Shown here: positions 59,951 through 64,000 of the stretch, piece after piece
How positions within the stretch are numbered: the first letter of the stretch is position 1
How the letters are laid out: each line of letters opens with the position of its first letter
From: Aristolochia californica
Lineage: Eukaryota > Streptophyta > Magnoliopsida > Piperales > Aristolochiaceae
Length of the DNA: 64,000 nt
NCBI GenBank assembly: GCA_029961685.1
Contig: JARWKL010000001.1
Location: forward strand, 52,416,062 to 52,480,061
Reading direction: 5' to 3'
Position numbers and translations under genes: made by a program
The notes under the pieces: model-generated
Database searches by the model: none
The model's input: the letters and a program-made list of their open reading frames with translations, nothing else
Told to the model about the DNA's origin: nothing

Positions 59951-60724
59951 ATTTTTCTTTTCACGTTTTCTACTAAAAAGCTTAAATGGTGCATTTCTTA
60001 GACTATTCTGGTTTGTTGCAACCACGAGACCAAAACTCTTTAACAAAAGAGAAAACGCTTTAAAACTTTGTTTATTTCGTACAACGTGGTTCATACGACT
60101 CCGTTTAAAAATGAAAAGAAGGTCTCCCCATCTCCCAGACTTCAATCAACCCCCGTTTTAGTGTACTGTACAAAGCTTGTACGCAAATGGTTTTTCATGC
60201 GCAAGAACTAAGAAAAACTCCAACGCCCACGCTTCAGGTCTGGCTACTTTTTCTCCATGCAAATCCTCTGGATCGACACTTGAAGAAGAATGGAAAAGAA
60301 TAGATCAGTCAAATTGAATTTCTTTGAGATGGATGACGGCTGATGCAGAGAATAAGAAAAAGAAAGGAACTGCATTCAATTGTTGATGTTGCAGACCAGA
60401 AACAGACAGGTTAAGGGAAGAAGACGAGAAGACGGCCGCCATTTTCCTCCAACTGTAAGGAAGGAAAGTTAGTTTCAGACGGCATCACGATCGAGCTGTT
60501 TGTCATGCAACTAGTTACGTTTTGGATTTTGAGAGCTTGGAATGTCGATCCGACAGTTCAGCGGAAAAGTTATTAGACGGGACTGATTAGTTTCTACCTT
60601 ACCTGAGTTTGGTTGAATTTTGCTGGAGAAGACGGATTTTTGTGGTTTTAACAGGGCGGCGAAGACTAGGAATTAAGTAAGAACCCAATCCACCACTGAG
60701 ACTTGAGTGGAGCAGCAGCCACGA
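59951..60724. other. Intergenic, no gene seen
   Basis: Moderate GC, no recognised coding frame or repeat. Confidence 0.35.
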
Positions 60725-60889
60725 TAGAGATTATAAATAGCACCAACTTGTCCGTTTCTTGCCAAATTCATCTAACGCTTTTTTTTTCTTCTTCTTTTCA
60801 TAACAGACAAACAACCACCATGACAACTCCCTTATCGTCTCTGCGTTTGTATATGTTCTCTGTCATGCGCCGCTGTCAAGCTCTTTCTT

Positions 60890-60923
<34 letters not shown>

Positions 60924-60963
60924 GCCCATCAAGGCTCGTGGCTTACTTAATGCTTGGCTTTGA
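60725..60963 (+). other. Candidate small transcription unit with 47-codon ORF
   Basis: A TATA-like box (ATTATAAATAGC, 60730-60741) precedes a CT-rich leader and an ATG in good context (ACCACCATGAC, 60820). The frame of 47 codons (MTTPLSSLRLYMFSVMRRC...) passes through a (CT)n microsatellite that encodes a Leu-Ser run and ends at 60963. I do not recognise the product; it may be a small peptide gene, the start of a non-coding RNA, or chance. Confidence 0.25.
60890..60921. repeat. (CT)n microsatellite
   Basis: About 15 CT units inside the small ORF. Confidence 0.9.
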
Positions 60964-63900
60964 AATAAGTTTTTGAACTTGAACTGGAAGATACAGAGTT
61001 CAATAGTCAATTTGGAGATGTTGGACCCAAGAACACCTTGGCCGAAGTGAGATTTGACTTTTACAGTCATCATGGGTTTGGTATTCCATGAATTTTCTGG
61101 ATTTGTGAGTTGATAGAACATTTTAGTTTCGGTGGAGTCGCAAAGGAAGGGTTATTGTTGGATTGAAAGCTAATTTAACCAGGTAAGACTTCCAGACGAA
61201 GAGGCCAATGTTTGTAATTGAGACTTCAGAGCGATGGTCAAAGTTCTTTGGGAAAGCAAACTCAGGACAAGAATACGACTAATCTAATGAAGCAAAGAAA
61301 AAAAGAGAAAGCCCTTGCAAGACTCAAAATGATGGCCTTTTGATAAACAACGCGTACGCTTCACATTATTCTATGTTCCGTTTTAGGTGGGCAATGCAGT
61401 CATGGATAGCTGTACTGAAATTTTTTCCTGAGGAATTCAAGGTCGATTTCCACTTTCGAAGGCAATAATATAATTCCGAGATAATCTTCGGATCCAAGTT
61501 CGACGATGCCCAGATTCTGGAATTTGTACTACGATGGGGGTCAGTGGCTTTGAGCGAACTAATTCAATCCTTGAAATGGAAACTCGGTCTTCCCCCCATT
61601 AAAGCAGATAAAAGATATTTATAAGCATGAGCAATGATCTTTTATCTTGTGCATGGGGAAGGCAAACACAAGCACTATTCAACTGATTTTCACCGTTTGT
61701 AACCATTTGAGACGATCAAAACTAGCTCATTCTAGAAAAGAAGAGCATGGATAAGTATTTGTTATTAGTGAAGTCATTTGATGGGTATTGAGGGGGACTG
61801 AAATGATTCACTTTGATGCGGCTGAGCAGAGCTCACACTCCCAACTGGAAGAGCAATCACTACCCACGACCAAAGATCCACAGATGAGTCTGACAAATGA
61901 GTGGAGCTCTCCTTTTTTTCCACTTATTTTACTCCATCCATAAAGGGCTCCCCTTTTAAAAGAAAAGGCTCCATCTTTTAGATGCAAAGTTATTCCTCCT
62001 CACAAGAGAACATGTACAAGGGACCAAGACAATGACTCCTTTTCATATCACTCCCTCCTTTTGAGAGGGAGCACATATGCCCCCCCAACTTGCTTGCCCT
62101 GGTGGAGGTTGAATGAGGGAGGAGGCTTCTTATTACATTGGGTGGAGAATCACTACCCAAAAAGGAATCCCAGGTGGGTCTCCCTTCTCTGCTTCCTCCT
62201 CCTCACCTTTTCTTCCCCTAAGTTTACATGACTTTATGGGTGTAAGTCAACATTAAAAGGTCCCATGGGAGCCTCTCCTGCTGTCAGTGACACCTTACCC
62301 CACCTCCACTGCCCTCATTTACTTTTGCTTGGTTTTCTCAAACTCTCCATTATCTGACTGCGGCCATGGCCGAGTCTCTCGTTACGAAGAGAAGAGAGTT
62401 TCTGGGTGGAGAGAGAGAAGAGAGTGCTATCATGGGGTTGATCTAATGAGAGGGAATCTCTGAGTTGCCGGTTCCATTTTTCTCATAATGGCTGCTGCTA
62501 GTCAAAGGCATTTATCCCCTCCCTCACACAATGATGCCATGGATGGTACGGCAACTTTTCCATCACCCGGCATGGTGGCAGCAGTATTTTTACTATGGCG
62601 TCAATCTCTAATTTTGCGTGATTTCTTGTGATTCACTCTGTAAAGCTTGAGATGAATCATCGTAGTTTAAGATAGGCCTGCTTTACTGAAAAACAGAAGA
62701 AGAGGGAGATTCGTAAAACACAAGGGCCATTCTAATTGGACTAGTCAAAATGAGGTTTTGATTAAGATGGTGACAATAAAAGGAGAAGAATCTGATGATC
62801 CTATGAGTTGAATTACTAATTCTAATGCAATCCATGAAGCAAGTGAGGTCTGAATCATCTTGGCCACTAAGAGTGTCTCAGTCATTATCACCACCAGAGG
62901 AACAAAATAATATGAAGATTTTTTACTACTCCATGAAAGGAAGGAGATCCTATGATCCTTCAACCCTCAACCACAGTTGTGCCTTCAAAAGGCATTCAGC
63001 TTTACAACTCGGGAAAGCTCAATTAAGCCCCCCATAATGGTGAGATAGCTAAGATCAAGGAACAGCTTTTATCTTTGTATAATGAAACCATAGGACATTG
63101 AACATGGTTTTGATTATTTGGTAAGAGTAGAGAGGCAATCCAAGGTTTAGAAATAGGACACGTCTTCTCTAAAAAGGGTGGGACCTATCTCAACTTTTTT
63201 TTAATTAGTGTGCACGTGTGGAGGGGCAATATGAGCGTGGCAGACAAAGAAGATCCAAAGTCATCAACTCCACTCAATGGGGAGGGTATTTGTGGGTCAA
63301 ATGGGTAATAATAAGGGAATTTCCTTCCCTGTCACCACCCAAGTTTTTACCGATTGCAACATTCCCACATCAAAACATTTGGGTTGTCATTTCATTTTAC
63401 TCAAAGTCAAAACATGATATTTTGCTCATATAAAACATTTGTCAATTAATGCATTTAACCAAAAGTTTGGTCAAAGAGATTTTTCTAGGGAAACAATTAA
63501 AATTCATTTTGGTGATTTAATGAGGGTCATGCATTGTAGGTTGTGACATTAAATGTATCAACCATGTGGCATGGTAAAATGTGACATTTTTATTGCTAGA
63601 AAGTGTCAATCTTTGTGGGCACATGAGGAACCCTTGAGTGGCCACTATGCCTTTGCCCATGTCATCAATTTATGAGGGAAAAGAAGGGGTTGGTGAGTTG
63701 TTATTTATTATCCAATTCAATATTATAATGGTTACGATAGCTGTAGAATTTTGAACAGGAAGGTTTGACATTATTATCGGCTCTTTAATTTCTCGACAAC
63801 GCTGGGGGTACTTTTGTCATTCCAGAATTTATAAAGCTTTTTTCTCCCGAGGCTTTAAAAAAGACGAGCTACACGACCTTTAAGAGCCCCTACGACCGGA

Positions 63901-64000
63901 AACCGGATATTTAATGACCCATCTGTCCCCTAACTGACTTCATAATTTCGGCGCCGGCTACTAGCTGGCAAACTTACTCCTTGCGGGGCCCAGTCAAAAT
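60964..64000. other. Gene-poor 3 kb at the window end
   Basis: No coding frame with recognised motifs. Sequence around 61790-62640 has mixed GC and pyrimidine-rich runs. From 63780 to the end GC rises (CGACCGGAAACCGG, GGCGCCGGC), which might be the upstream region of a gene outside the window. Confidence 0.35.

Noticed and set aside
60820..60963. Small ORF as a DVL/RTFL-type peptide
   Set aside because: Only LRLY..MRRC is vaguely alike; the conserved RTF core and Cys/Trp pattern are missing.
61790..62640. MicroRNA precursor (GC-mixed, partly self-complementary sequence)
   Set aside because: No match to mature miR families I know and no convincing long stem; GCTGCTGC/GCAGCAG pairing is too short.

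Overview
This window is plant nuclear DNA. Two multi-exon angiosperm genes with GT-AG introns sit in AT-rich sequence packed with decayed Ty1/copia LTR retrotransposons; there is also one nuclear-type tRNA gene, a tRNA-derived SINE and a 5S rRNA-like relic. The species cannot be named from sequence alone.

Layout: 1-3031 is the 3' two-thirds of a copia element (gag scraps, an integrase fused in frame to reverse transcriptase, RNase H, 3' LTR). It lies directly against the rest of a long LTR (3032-4303) of a SIRE/Maximus-like family that recurs in the window. A PIF/Harbinger transposase tail is at 5191-5640 (minus). EIN2 (minus, coding 9248-14588, 5' leader exon near 16854-17060) is apparently intact, and a SINE sits in its leader intron. 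17-21 kb holds tandem repeats, telomere-like tracts and a 5S-like segment. 20904-23130 is a short non-autonomous LTR element (family C, minus). 23477-24032 holds two splice-compatible minus-strand exons of an unrecognised gene. 24363-33009 is a degenerate SIRE-like element with gag, protease, integrase, RT, RNase H and an extra 3' ORF. 34245-35700 is a giant AT-rich inverted repeat.

A 12-exon extended-synaptotagmin gene (SYT3-like, plus, 36917-41752) is apparently intact and contains one GC-AG intron. From 43 to 59.6 kb there is a nested retrotransposon pile. One plus-strand copia element (47461 to about 59640) is split in its integrase by a minus-strand SIRE-like element (47728-51926), which itself carries LTRs of two small non-autonomous families (C and D). 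A complete D element (54465-57649) interrupts the 3' end of the host element. A tRNA-Glu(UUC) gene follows at 59868-59941. The last 4 kb has no gene I can support.

The two intact genes are unrelated in job: EIN2 is the central ER membrane transducer of ethylene signalling, while SYT3-type proteins tether ER to plasma membrane. Everything else is mostly transposon history. The most unusual structures are palindrome arrays in the U3 of the SIRE-like LTRs, the 1.45-kb foldback, the mosaic C/D elements, an EIN2 upstream ORF that would overlap the start codon, and the non-canonical intron and microexon of the synaptotagmin gene.
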